Assembly: GCF_014642855.1 (NCBI RefSeq)
Contig: NZ_BMJB01000001.1
Coordinates: 1,116,001-1,180,000, forward strand
DNA from: Edaphobacter acidisoli
GTDB lineage: Bacteria > Acidobacteriota > Terriglobia > Terriglobales > Acidobacteriaceae
Direction: 5' to 3'
DNA length: 64,000 bases
The notes under the pieces were generated by a model. It was not told the origin of the DNA and did not search any database. It saw only the letters and a list, made by a program, of their open reading frames with translations. Of this stretch, positions 6,901 to 13,830 are shown one piece after another. The stretch's first letter is position 1; each line of letters starts with the position of its first letter. Both the position numbers and the translations under genes were made by a program.

Positions 6901-8721
6901 TCCGGCAAACGAGTAGTTCCCATTCGCGTCCGTAGTCACAGTCGCGCTTACCGTTCCGGTCAATGCCACTGTAACTCCACCTCCGGACGCCGATGGACTG
7001 ACACTGCCGGCGATTGTCCGAACAGTCGCGCTGCTCGGCCTGAAGGTGGCCACCGTAGCAAACCACGTCCCGCTGACCTGCGTAAACGTTGCTGCTATGC
7101 TGCCTGTCGATGCCTGAATCTCGTACTCGTCCAGATCACCGTTCACCAGAGTCATCGGAGTAAATCCTGAGCCCGCGGTCGCGGTGTTGAACACGAACCC
7201 GTAGCCATAAATCAGCTCTCCGGCAGTTGTCGTCGTCACTGCTCCGCTCGACACGTTCGCGCTCGTACCTGCAGCGGACGTCGACACATCGACGGGGTAG
7301 GTTGCGGACAATCCCGTCCACTCAGAAACATGTATCTCTAGTGCCCCAGCAACTGCCGGGGTCAACGTCACTGTATTCGCTCCACCCTTGCAAAGGGGTA
7401 CATACCACATATACGAGGTCACGCCTTGGTTGGGATCAGTCGCTGGAGTGGCAACTGGAATGTAGGTATTGCCCAGCGTGTCTGAAACAGCCAACGAGCC
7501 CGCCGGTCGCGCAATCGTGCCTTGCACCAGCAGAAAATCTCCTGCCACGTTATTGGCCGTAAACGTCGTGGATATAGATGCCGCCGTCGCCTCGTTTCCG
7601 TTCGCGTTGGACTGGATAAGCTGGATGCCGCTTACCACGACTGCCTGCGCAGTAAAATTCACACTCGTCTGGTTCGCTCCATTGATCGTGACCGCTTGGC
7701 TCGCCGGGGTGAACGTGTAACCGGTCGCGCTCGGCGTAACGGTATAGGATCCATTGGCAAGACTGGCAAATGAGTAGTTCCCGTTGGCATCGGCTACCGT
7801 CGTTGCATTGGCCGCTCCGCTCAACGTCACGGTAGCACCGCTTCCACCCGCAACCGGGGTGATGGCTCCGGAAAGATCCCACGTTGTAGCGCCAGTTGCC
7901 GCAGGCAGTATTTCGCAAATGCTCAGGTTGTACCTGTCGCCGGTCGGAGCAGTGTCGTTGATCGTCGCCTTTGTGCCTGCCGTGTCCACCGGCGTCGTTC
8001 GCATCTGCACCCAATACGTATCACCAGCCGGCGACAGGTACTGGTGAATCAATTCCTGCCCCGAGCCCACAGTTCGCCCGATAGCATTGTCAAAGTCATT
8101 ACCTACGCCAATCACCCACGATCCGCCGACCGTGGTCACAAGCGAGGCGGTCGGTGCCCCTCGGGATGCACTTGCGCCAGCTGTCGCCCCAATCGCGCCC
8201 GATCCGTTCGTTCCGGACGTATTCACCCCTGCAAAACTCATCACTGTCATTGATGCCATGACACTTTGCGACAAGGTCGCCGTCACCGTCGCATTGCTGA
8301 GAGAGGAAGTCGCAAAGGCGCGCCATATCTCAGAAGTTCCGCTCTGCCCGTTGGTCCTTCGCACCAGAACCCAGGTCAATCCGCCGCCGGAGATGCCCGT
8401 CACCGTTGTATTTTTGCCGCTCAGATAATCCGTAGACACGAAGGCAAGCAATAGCTCGTTTCCTGTTCCAGTGGAAAACGCTGGGCTAGTGATTGTCGTG
8501 CTCGCAGTCGCGTGGTCCTGCGACACAGTGACATCGGTAGCAATCGCTCCATGCGCAGACGCGGCTGCAAGCAATGCCAGCATCATGTACACCAGCCACA
8601 CAACGATCCTGCGGCTTGACACATCTAGCAAATGTCTGTGTCGGCATCCACTCGCGCTACATATAATCTGAGGCCTGCAAGATTGCGATTGATACGCGAT
8701 TGACGTTACACATGCGAACAT
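3967..8721 (-). CDS. Modular secreted galactose/glyoxal-oxidase-like copper-radical oxidase
   Basis: The protein has 1584 residues. After an N-terminal membrane/signal segment (about 40-59) come a beta-rich domain (60-275), one CarboxypepD/SdrD-like repeat, a second lectin-like region, three more repeats (to about 805), a second copy of the first beta domain (810-1025), an Ig-like domain, and a C-terminal Kelch propeller plus DUF1929 module (about 1132-1584). The oxidase module carries all copper-radical ligands: Cys1193 (LFCSG) and Tyr1244 (RRWYP) for the crosslink, Tyr1446-His1447 (REYHG) and His1528 (VTHFF). AA5 enzymes oxidise primary alcohols or aldehydes and release H2O2. The ATG start has GAGGGGGAGA just upstream; a GTG five codons earlier is less likely. 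The substrate is unknown. Expected location is the cell surface or outside the cell. Confidence 0.85.
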   Translation of the reverse strand: MFACVTSIAYQSQSCRPQIICSASGCRHRHLLDVSSRRIVVWLVYMMLALLAAASAHGAIATDVTVSQDHATASTTITSPAFSTGTGNELLLAFVSTDYLSGKNTTVTGISGGGLTWVLVRRTNGQSGTSEIWRAFATSSLSNATVTATLSQSVMASMTVMSFAGVNTSGTNGSGAIGATAGASASRGAPTASLVTTVGGSWVIGVGNDFDNAIGRTVGSGQELIHQYLSPAGDTYWVQMRTTPVDTAGTKATINDTAPTGDRYNLSICEILPAATGATTWDLSGAITPVAGGSGATVTLSGAANATTVADANGNYSFASLANGSYTVTPSATGYTFTPASQAVTINGANQTSVNFTAQAVVVSGIQLIQSNANGNEATAASISTTFTANNVAGDFLLVQGTIARPAGSLAVSDTLGNTYIPVATPATDPNQGVTSYMWYVPLCKGGANTVTLTPAVAGALEIHVSEWTGLSATYPVDVSTSAAGTSANVSSGAVTTTTAGELIYGYGFVFNTATAGSGFTPMTLVNGDLDEYEIQASTGSIAATFTQVSGTWFATVATFRPSSATVRTIAGSVSPSASGGGVTVALTGTVSATVTTDANGNYSFAGLPNGTYTVTPSLSGSIFSPVSQAVTVNGADQTGVNFTVQTTGSTWSVSGSITPATGGGGTTVTLTGVSSGSVTSDAGGNYSFSGLANGSYTITPSKTGYTFNPVSQNVTVNGANQTSVNFTALGNGPTWSISGTISPSSGGSGATLALSGPSSASTVADAGGNYSFSGLANGLYTVAPAKNGYTFDPASQAVSIGGANATGINFTAVAPSNSISLDVDKSQDESSPITTVTSPAFSTAASNELLLAFVSTDYLKGANTTVTGVTGGGLTWELVERTNGQSGDAEVWRAFATSTVSNATVTATLSQGVVSSITVMSFSGVDTSGTNGSGAIGAVAGNSASSGAPTASLVTTGNNSWVLGVGNDFDNAIARTVGSGQSLVHQYLTPTGDTYWVQMLSNPVAAGGTTATINDTAPTKDRFNLSIVEVLAGGGGTNTTPPTVSMTSPASGALVSGPVTVSAMASDPIAVSGVQFLLDGSPLGTQVTTPPYSMTWDSTTVADGPHTLAAIATDNSGLSTTSSSVPITVNNSANAAIVGSWSSPIATPAVAVNLILLQNNRVLFYPNGSDATVWDYVANTFTNVPVSVDLFCSGAAMMSDGRVFVAGGYGESSTTIGIKSAEIFDPSSLTWTTLPNMQYRRWYPNVTALPDGRMLVVAGWQTSANTNAGISEIYDPSSNAWTSLTNANNPFETYPFLYVMPDGRVIHIGGSEYATDTDILDLTTTSWSVIDSNIVDGSSATMYLPGKFMKAGSAADSQNVGPSSNTTFVLDTTQPSPAWRQTASMAYPRSFMNLTMLPDGTTLATGGETDKNGGNIANAVYAAELWSPSTQTWSTMASMHTPREYHGTALLLPDGRVLESGMGDDFGNVPDEDSAEFYSPPYLFKGARPTITQAPSQIQLGTTFFVATPDAASIASVALIRTGAVTHFFDQNERYLPLSFTQTSGGLTVTAPVNTNLAPPGYYMLFIVNNSGVPSIAPFVQVP

Positions 8722-9254
8722 AGTTCTCCCCCTCACGTTTCAGTCAGAGCTTCAAAATACGCATTCTGGGGAGGTCAAAAGCTGGCCCTTTGTTACTACT
8801 CGTTCTCGTACCTGCACGCAGACACGAGCAACGAAAATATCTGCTATGGCATTGGCACGCCTGTTCCTCATTGCGAAATCAGAGGAGCCATCATCAATAG
8901 ATGAGTTGCATCCTCCTGGTAATACGCTGTCGCTGATGCAGTTGAGCAAGCGAGTTGCAGCGGTAATTGCAGCATGTCGAATGCCACAGGAATAGCAAAT
9001 TTCCACTAGATGCGGGGCTGCCACACTTTCTGAATCCGGGCGAGCTGCTACATTTCAGAGTCGAAAGAATTACCACTTCCCTGCGCAAGGAATTGCAATC
9101 TTGTGCGGTTGTGGCTTTCGGAAGCTATAGATTATTCAGCAGTGCGAAGTAGCAGTAGATGGTCACACAATTGCTCCCATTGTTGCATCTGCAAGACGAT
9201 AGCAACTACAAGGTTTGGGTATAACTTAGGCCCGGAGTTTCGTTGGAGATAAAC
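8722..9254. other. Divergent intergenic region, no supported gene
   Basis: About 530 bases separate the divergent oxidase-like gene and the PEP-CTERM gene. Several overlapping short frames exist on both strands, but none has a recognisable product or ribosome binding site. The region should hold both promoters; a sigma-54-like element is seen at 9160-9175. Confidence 0.5.
9160..9175 (+). promoter_or_regulatory. Candidate sigma-54 promoter for the PEP-CTERM gene
   Basis: TGGTCACACAATTGCT keeps GG and GC exactly ten bases apart with a good -12 half (TTGCT); the -24 half departs from TGGCAC. It predicts a start near 9186, 69 bases before the ATG at 9255. In several proteobacteria PEP-CTERM genes are controlled by RpoN with PrsK/PrsR, which makes the match more interesting. 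It could still be chance. Confidence 0.4.
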
Positions 9255-9911
9255 ATGAAGCGTTCCTTGGGATCCCACCTGTTCTTAGCAGCAGCATTTC
9301 TCGCTGTTGCTCTGCCTGCCGTTCCCTCTTTTGCCGATGGCATTCAGGCGTTCAGTTTCACATCGGCCGTGTTCCGCGATGACGACCCAGGAACCGCCGA
9401 ACTGGGTTATACGTTCACCGTCGGGAACAATCCGATCGTTGTGGACTCGCTGGGATACATCAATGATGTGTATCAAGGAACCCATACCATTGCGATCTTC
9501 GATGTGGCCACCCAGCAGATGGTTCCTGGAGCACTGGCGACAGTGACGACACCATACGGAAGCGCCATCGACACTTACTTTACGTATACCGCGTTGAGTA
9601 CCCCTGTGACGCTGGCCGCGAACACCGAATACCAGATTGTCTCGCAGTTTTTTGCCGGCGAATATTACTTTACAGACGCCGAAGGATTCACTTCCGCTCC
9701 GGGTGTAACGTTCGGAATTGCGAGCTATGGTAACTATGGCGATCCGCCCTCCATTCCGGTATTTGCGACCGGAAGTTATGCGGGCAACGATCCGGGAGAC
9801 TTTGGCCCGAACTTCACATTTACGCCTGTGCCGGAACCATCATCAATCTGTCTCGTCGTCAGTGGCATCTGCGGACTCGCTGCCACGGGCTTACGCCGTC
9901 TGAAACGCTGA
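9255..9911 (+). CDS. PEP-CTERM sorted secreted protein
   Basis: The 218-residue protein has a signal peptide ending at VPSFA, a beta-sandwich body resembling DUF4082-type domains (GYTFTVGNNPIVVDSLGYI, then a bulky aromatic strand region), and a C-terminal sorting signal: VPEPSS, a hydrophobic helix (ICLVVSGICGLAATGL) and a basic tail RRLKR. PEP-CTERM tails are recognised by exosortase, which cleaves and anchors or releases the protein, usually in bacteria that make exopolysaccharide. No exosortase gene lies in this window. The ATG follows GGAGAT (9245-9250) by four bases; a TTG four codons upstream is rejected. It lies convergent with the exopolysaccharide operon, and an imperfect hairpin before GGGTTTTATTG may end transcription. 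Confidence 0.9.
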   Translation: MKRSLGSHLFLAAAFLAVALPAVPSFADGIQAFSFTSAVFRDDDPGTAELGYTFTVGNNPIVVDSLGYINDVYQGTHTIAIFDVATQQMVPGALATVTTPYGSAIDTYFTYTALSTPVTLAANTEYQIVSQFFAGEYYFTDAEGFTSAPGVTFGIASYGNYGDPPSIPVFATGSYAGNDPGDFGPNFTFTPVPEPSSICLVVSGICGLAATGLRRLKR

Positions 9912-9973
9912 GCATGAGGTGGAGGCGCGCGAGCACAAGACCAAGGTTCTCACTCGTGGACCATTGGCGGGTT

Positions 9974-11173
9974 TTATTGTGTCTCGACTTCCACCCGCTC
10001 TTCAACCGTACCGTACACGAGGCCGTCCACTAGGTCCAGGTACTCGTGCTTCTTAATATTCCAATTATTTTCTTCAATGAATTTCAGTCCACGCTCCCTC
10101 ATTGCGGAAGCGCAAGCAGGCTGTTCGATCAGCCGAAGTATTCCCGCCGCCAGATCGTCGATATCCTCGGACTCAAAGAAGCCAATCAGGCCATCCTCAA
10201 AGTACATGCGGTTGATCCGCGTGTTGGAGGCAAGTACCGGAACGCCAACCGCCATAAATTCGAGGATCTTTGTACTAAGCGCTTCATTGCCAAACGAGCG
10301 TTTGCGCTTGGGCTCGATACCGAGATCGACGCTCGCCATCGTGCTTGCCACCTGTTCAATCGGTATACCGCCGCCGATCGAAACTCTGTCCCCAAGTCCG
10401 TAATCCTTCACCATGGCCGTGAGTCGCTCACGCTCTGCACCATCGCCGAAGATAATCAGTCGCAGGTTGGGGGCCTTGTCTCCAAGCCGCGCCATAGCAT
10501 CGATGATGAGATCGACGCCCTGGTGCCAACTCAGCGTGCCGGGATAACACATGACAAACTCACCGTCCTGTCGAGGCTTCGACGGCTGTGACCGGAAGAT
10601 AACCGGGTCGGGATAGTTGAGGATCGTGGTGCACTTCTCCGGGTGCCCCGAACGGCAACCCAACCGCTCCATCCAGAGATGATTGGCTACGATCATGTGA
10701 TTGGAATAGACAACCGATAGCTTCTCCATGAGCACTAGCATCCGAAACGGGAGCGAACGCTCGCTGATCCTGAACTTGCTTGCGTACAGCTCGGGCACGA
10801 TGTCGTGGATGTCAAGAATCACCTTGGCACCCATCAACCGGGGGAAAAGTGTCGAGAAGACCTGAAAATCCGGCACGGAGTGTACATGGATGAGATCGTA
10901 GGGGCGCTTTGCGTGGCGCAGCGTCAGTAGCCACATCGAGCGGACGAAGAACAGAAGCAGTTTGACGAGATAGCTGAATGGGCCTCCCTCGTCGATGACG
11001 CGACGCTGAATACGATAAACATTAACGCCCTTGATTATGTCGAAAGAAGATTGCTCCTCACGGCGCAGCACGATGGCATCCACCTCGTCACCACGGCGAA
11101 CAAGGGTTTCAGCGTAGCGCCGCACGCGGTTGTCGGTCTCATAAAATGTGTATGCCACCATGCAGATTCTCAT
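9974..11173 (-). CDS. Glycosyltransferase family 4
   Basis: The 399-residue GT-B protein transfers a sugar from a nucleotide donor to a growing lipid-linked glycan at the inner face of the membrane. The N-terminal half shows the family 4 opening MRICMVAYTFYETDNRVRRY and the acceptor domain. The C-terminal half carries the donor-binding region LRLIIFGDGAERERL, then IEPKRKRSFGNEALSTKILEFMAVGVPVLAS with the E-x7-E-type motif. The start is the ATG preceded by GGAGGTGA at eight bases; the frame continues 21 codons upstream without support. It is the last gene of the minus-strand exopolysaccharide operon, 105 bases after the preceding GT2 stop. Donor and linkage cannot be read from the sequence. 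Confidence 0.9.
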   Translation of the reverse strand: MRICMVAYTFYETDNRVRRYAETLVRRGDEVDAIVLRREEQSSFDIIKGVNVYRIQRRVIDEGGPFSYLVKLLLFFVRSMWLLTLRHAKRPYDLIHVHSVPDFQVFSTLFPRLMGAKVILDIHDIVPELYASKFRISERSLPFRMLVLMEKLSVVYSNHMIVANHLWMERLGCRSGHPEKCTTILNYPDPVIFRSQPSKPRQDGEFVMCYPGTLSWHQGVDLIIDAMARLGDKAPNLRLIIFGDGAERERLTAMVKDYGLGDRVSIGGGIPIEQVASTMASVDLGIEPKRKRSFGNEALSTKILEFMAVGVPVLASNTRINRMYFEDGLIGFFESEDIDDLAAGILRLIEQPACASAMRERGLKFIEENNWNIKKHEYLDLVDGLVYGTVEERVEVETQ

Positions 11174-11278
11174 CGACTCGTCACCTCCGGCTCGGGCAAT
11201 TGCACACGAACCAGTATTATCTTTCTGCTTGTACATGGTCGCCGGCTGATTTGTACCAGCATAGAACTGGACGGATGC

Positions 11279-12229
11279 TCAACAGGCATGCTCTGAGGCC
11301 GCAACAACAGAGGAAAATGGAGTGACATAGTGGTAGAGGATCTGGTCATACATCCAGTGAGGCAAAGGAATGTGCGTGTTCACGAGCGGCCTTAGAATTG
11401 GAATGGCAGCAGTTTTGAGCGGGCGTAGGAGAGTCTTCATTGCAGACTTGGCAGCACTGGGTGGCCTTGTGCGCTGCCCTCGCCACAATTCCAGAAAGTG
11501 CTGTCCTGCTTCAGTCCTTCCAAACTCCGGCCATGAGCGGTAAAGCGCTTCGACACGCTGAATAGTGTTCTCCAGCGTCTCGTATTTATTGTGATACCCA
11601 ACGGCATCCGGATTGTAGAGGAGACGATAGCCTTGTTTCTTGAGCCGATAGCTGAGTTCTACGTCTTCGTATCCGTAGGTGCGAAACGCCTCGCTGAAGA
11701 CACCATGCCGGGCAAGAAACGCAGCCTTCACACTGGTATTGCAGAAGTAGCCATGCCTGAAGTCGAGCTCCATGCCAGGTTTGAAATAGCCGAAGTTGAA
11801 TTGAGGCCCATAGAGTCCTGACCACTTCATAAACGGTGTGGGACGCACACTGGGCAACCACGGAACGAAGCCTAGGATTCCAATATGTTCCTCGGGGAAT
11901 TTTTTATGCCACCGGGCATGTTCCTCCGCGAGTCGCGGGCCAGGAATGATATCGTCGTCTCCAAAAAGGATCAGGTCGCCGGCTGCTTCGCGGATCGCGT
12001 GGTTGCGCGCCGCAGCTAGACCGCTGTTCTGCTGATGGAAATAGCGCAGCGGAAAGGAGAACAGATGAGCACACTCACGAACCACATCCGCTGTGTGGTC
12101 TCTTGAGCCATCATCGACCACGAGCACCTCGCTCATGTTGTGGTCTCCAGTCTGCTCCGCATAACCAATCAGCGTCTTGCGGAGAACCTCAGCCCGGTTA
12201 TAAGTCGGAATAATTACACTAACCTGCAT
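11279..12229 (-). CDS. Glycosyltransferase family 2
   Basis: The 316-residue GT-A protein starts at the ATG after GAGGTGAGT and opens with VSVIIPTYNRAEVLRKTL. DXD-like metal binding is seen in ILFGDDDIIPG (about residues 80-90). A galactosyltransferase-like C-terminal portion contains FRTYGYEDVELSYRLKKQGY, whose ED in the acceptor region is the likely catalytic base. There is no membrane segment. It assembles the exopolysaccharide repeat unit with the other transferases here. The gap to the polymerase stop upstream is 85 bases. Substrate unknown. Confidence 0.9.
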   Translation of the reverse strand: MQVSVIIPTYNRAEVLRKTLIGYAEQTGDHNMSEVLVVDDGSRDHTADVVRECAHLFSFPLRYFHQQNSGLAAARNHAIREAAGDLILFGDDDIIPGPRLAEEHARWHKKFPEEHIGILGFVPWLPSVRPTPFMKWSGLYGPQFNFGYFKPGMELDFRHGYFCNTSVKAAFLARHGVFSEAFRTYGYEDVELSYRLKKQGYRLLYNPDAVGYHNKYETLENTIQRVEALYRSWPEFGRTEAGQHFLELWRGQRTRPPSAAKSAMKTLLRPLKTAAIPILRPLVNTHIPLPHWMYDQILYHYVTPFSSVVAASEHAC

Positions 12230-12314
12230 ACTCACCTCAGAGCAATTTCCTGATTGCTCTTCACATTTCTCGTCTTCCGGACTCATTCATCCGACAGTAT
12301 TCCAAATTCTGCAG

Positions 12315-13724
12315 TCACGACGAAACCGTATGGTATTCGTTCACTAATATGTCCACGGCGGCTATCTCTTCTTCTGACGGAAGGGTGGCCTTGACGAGAT
12401 AGGGATAAGTGGAAGTAAGGGCTATGACAATCCACAGCATGATCGCCTGCTGTCCCCATCCAAATATCTCAGCGTTGGTCATCTCGAAGCAGAAGGCAGC
12501 CAGGTTAACAAAAAACAGCAGGCATAACCTGTTATCGGGTGATGGCAGTCGACGCGCACAACGGACCGTTCTGAAGATGACCAAAGCAAGCATAAGGCAA
12601 ACAATCAGCAAGCCCACATATCCGGTCTCAGCCCACAACTCAGCAAAGGCACTATCGCAACTTGCGAATGACATCGTGCGCCCTTCAATTTTGCCAGTCA
12701 GGTGAAGCATCGGAAACGACTGTGGTCCAAAACCAAGCAGCATTCGATCGAAGCTCTGGTCTAGCCGCTCTGAAACCAGGCTGTAAAGTTCATAACGGTA
12801 TTGATACGACTGCCCTTGATACGACGTGGGGTCGACTGTTGCAGCGTAGTCGTTCCAGATCGTCTCCCACACACCCGGCCGCACCACAAGCACAGTCAGG
12901 GTAAGCATCGAGATGATAACCATGTATTTCTTGATCTTTCCCCGGCCAAAGAAAAGCAGCAGCGCAAGCGACGCTGCAAGTGCCATCCATGGGCCGCGGC
13001 TCGAGGCCTTAAAGATGCAGGTAAACATCAGCAAAATACCTATCCACAGAAACGTTTTGCGTCGACCCTTTTTAGCCAGCGACAGCAAGTACAGTGTCAT
13101 GGGGATAGCTAGAGCCAGGGCCGTACCGAACAAGATCGGATGGCCGAAGGTAGACTGTACCCGAAGTCCGCGAGCCGTGTCCTGGTACAAATCGCCGCTG
13201 GCGCCAAAGCGGTGAATCTCAACTGGAAACAGTGAGATAACGGACCAGTGGCCATAGGCCTCCATCACACCGAAGACAGAGCAAACAATCACCCCGCTGG
13301 CCAGTCCAAAGAGAACCTTCTTCACAGTTTCGACATCAGGAACGTATTTGGCATAGATGACATAGACCGCAATGTAGTCAAGAAGCAGTGAGAACAATGA
13401 CTTCGCACTATCGGTAAAGGCAATGGAGTTTATCGCCGAGAGTGTCCACCACACCGTCAACAGGACAATCCATCCTTTGAGCGGAAGCTTCTCAGGCGAG
13501 GCGCCTCTTTGCTTGGTCATGAGCAACACCAAAAAGAACAGCATCAAAACGACAAGGCGCTGAGTTGTTATGTCGAAAAGGCCACCGATCGAGATCTTGG
13601 ACTCCTCTGGGAAGAGAACCAGGAAGAACGCAGCTACCGGCAAAGTGGCGGTAAAGCCCTTTTGCATGGCTACTACGAGCAGAGTGACAACCACGAGGAA
13701 GTCGAGAATGATGACAAGAATCAT
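12315..13724 (-). CDS. O-antigen ligase/polymerase family protein (Wzy-like)
   Basis: The 469-residue integral membrane protein has about ten to twelve hydrophobic helices. The large periplasmic loop after about residue 280 contains SYQYRYELYSLVSERLDQS and LLGFGPQSFP, typical of the Wzy_C (O-antigen ligase/polymerase) family. The neighbouring motif SSRGPWMALAASLALLLFF supplies the conserved arginine. In a Wzx/Wzy pathway this protein joins flipped repeat units on the periplasmic side. The ATG chosen follows GGAACGGG; a TTG five codons earlier also exists. With a flippase and a priming transferase in the same operon, polymerase is more likely than ligase. Confidence 0.85.
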   Translation of the reverse strand: MILVIILDFLVVVTLLVVAMQKGFTATLPVAAFFLVLFPEESKISIGGLFDITTQRLVVLMLFFLVLLMTKQRGASPEKLPLKGWIVLLTVWWTLSAINSIAFTDSAKSLFSLLLDYIAVYVIYAKYVPDVETVKKVLFGLASGVIVCSVFGVMEAYGHWSVISLFPVEIHRFGASGDLYQDTARGLRVQSTFGHPILFGTALALAIPMTLYLLSLAKKGRRKTFLWIGILLMFTCIFKASSRGPWMALAASLALLLFFGRGKIKKYMVIISMLTLTVLVVRPGVWETIWNDYAATVDPTSYQGQSYQYRYELYSLVSERLDQSFDRMLLGFGPQSFPMLHLTGKIEGRTMSFASCDSAFAELWAETGYVGLLIVCLMLALVIFRTVRCARRLPSPDNRLCLLFFVNLAAFCFEMTNAEIFGWGQQAIMLWIVIALTSTYPYLVKATLPSEEEIAAVDILVNEYHTVSS

Positions 13725-13830
13725 GGAGACCCGTTCCAATTCTTATGTCCGGACCAGATGACCGCGCTGTGGGCCGGAGCAGATAGCTATCCTGGCACTT
13801 CTGTATTGATACTTCTGCTACGTAGCGAAG

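Noticed and set aside
8752..9024. 90-residue minus-strand frame upstream of the oxidase gene
   Set aside because: Mixed composition, no ribosome binding site, no recognisable fold; overlaps other chance frames.
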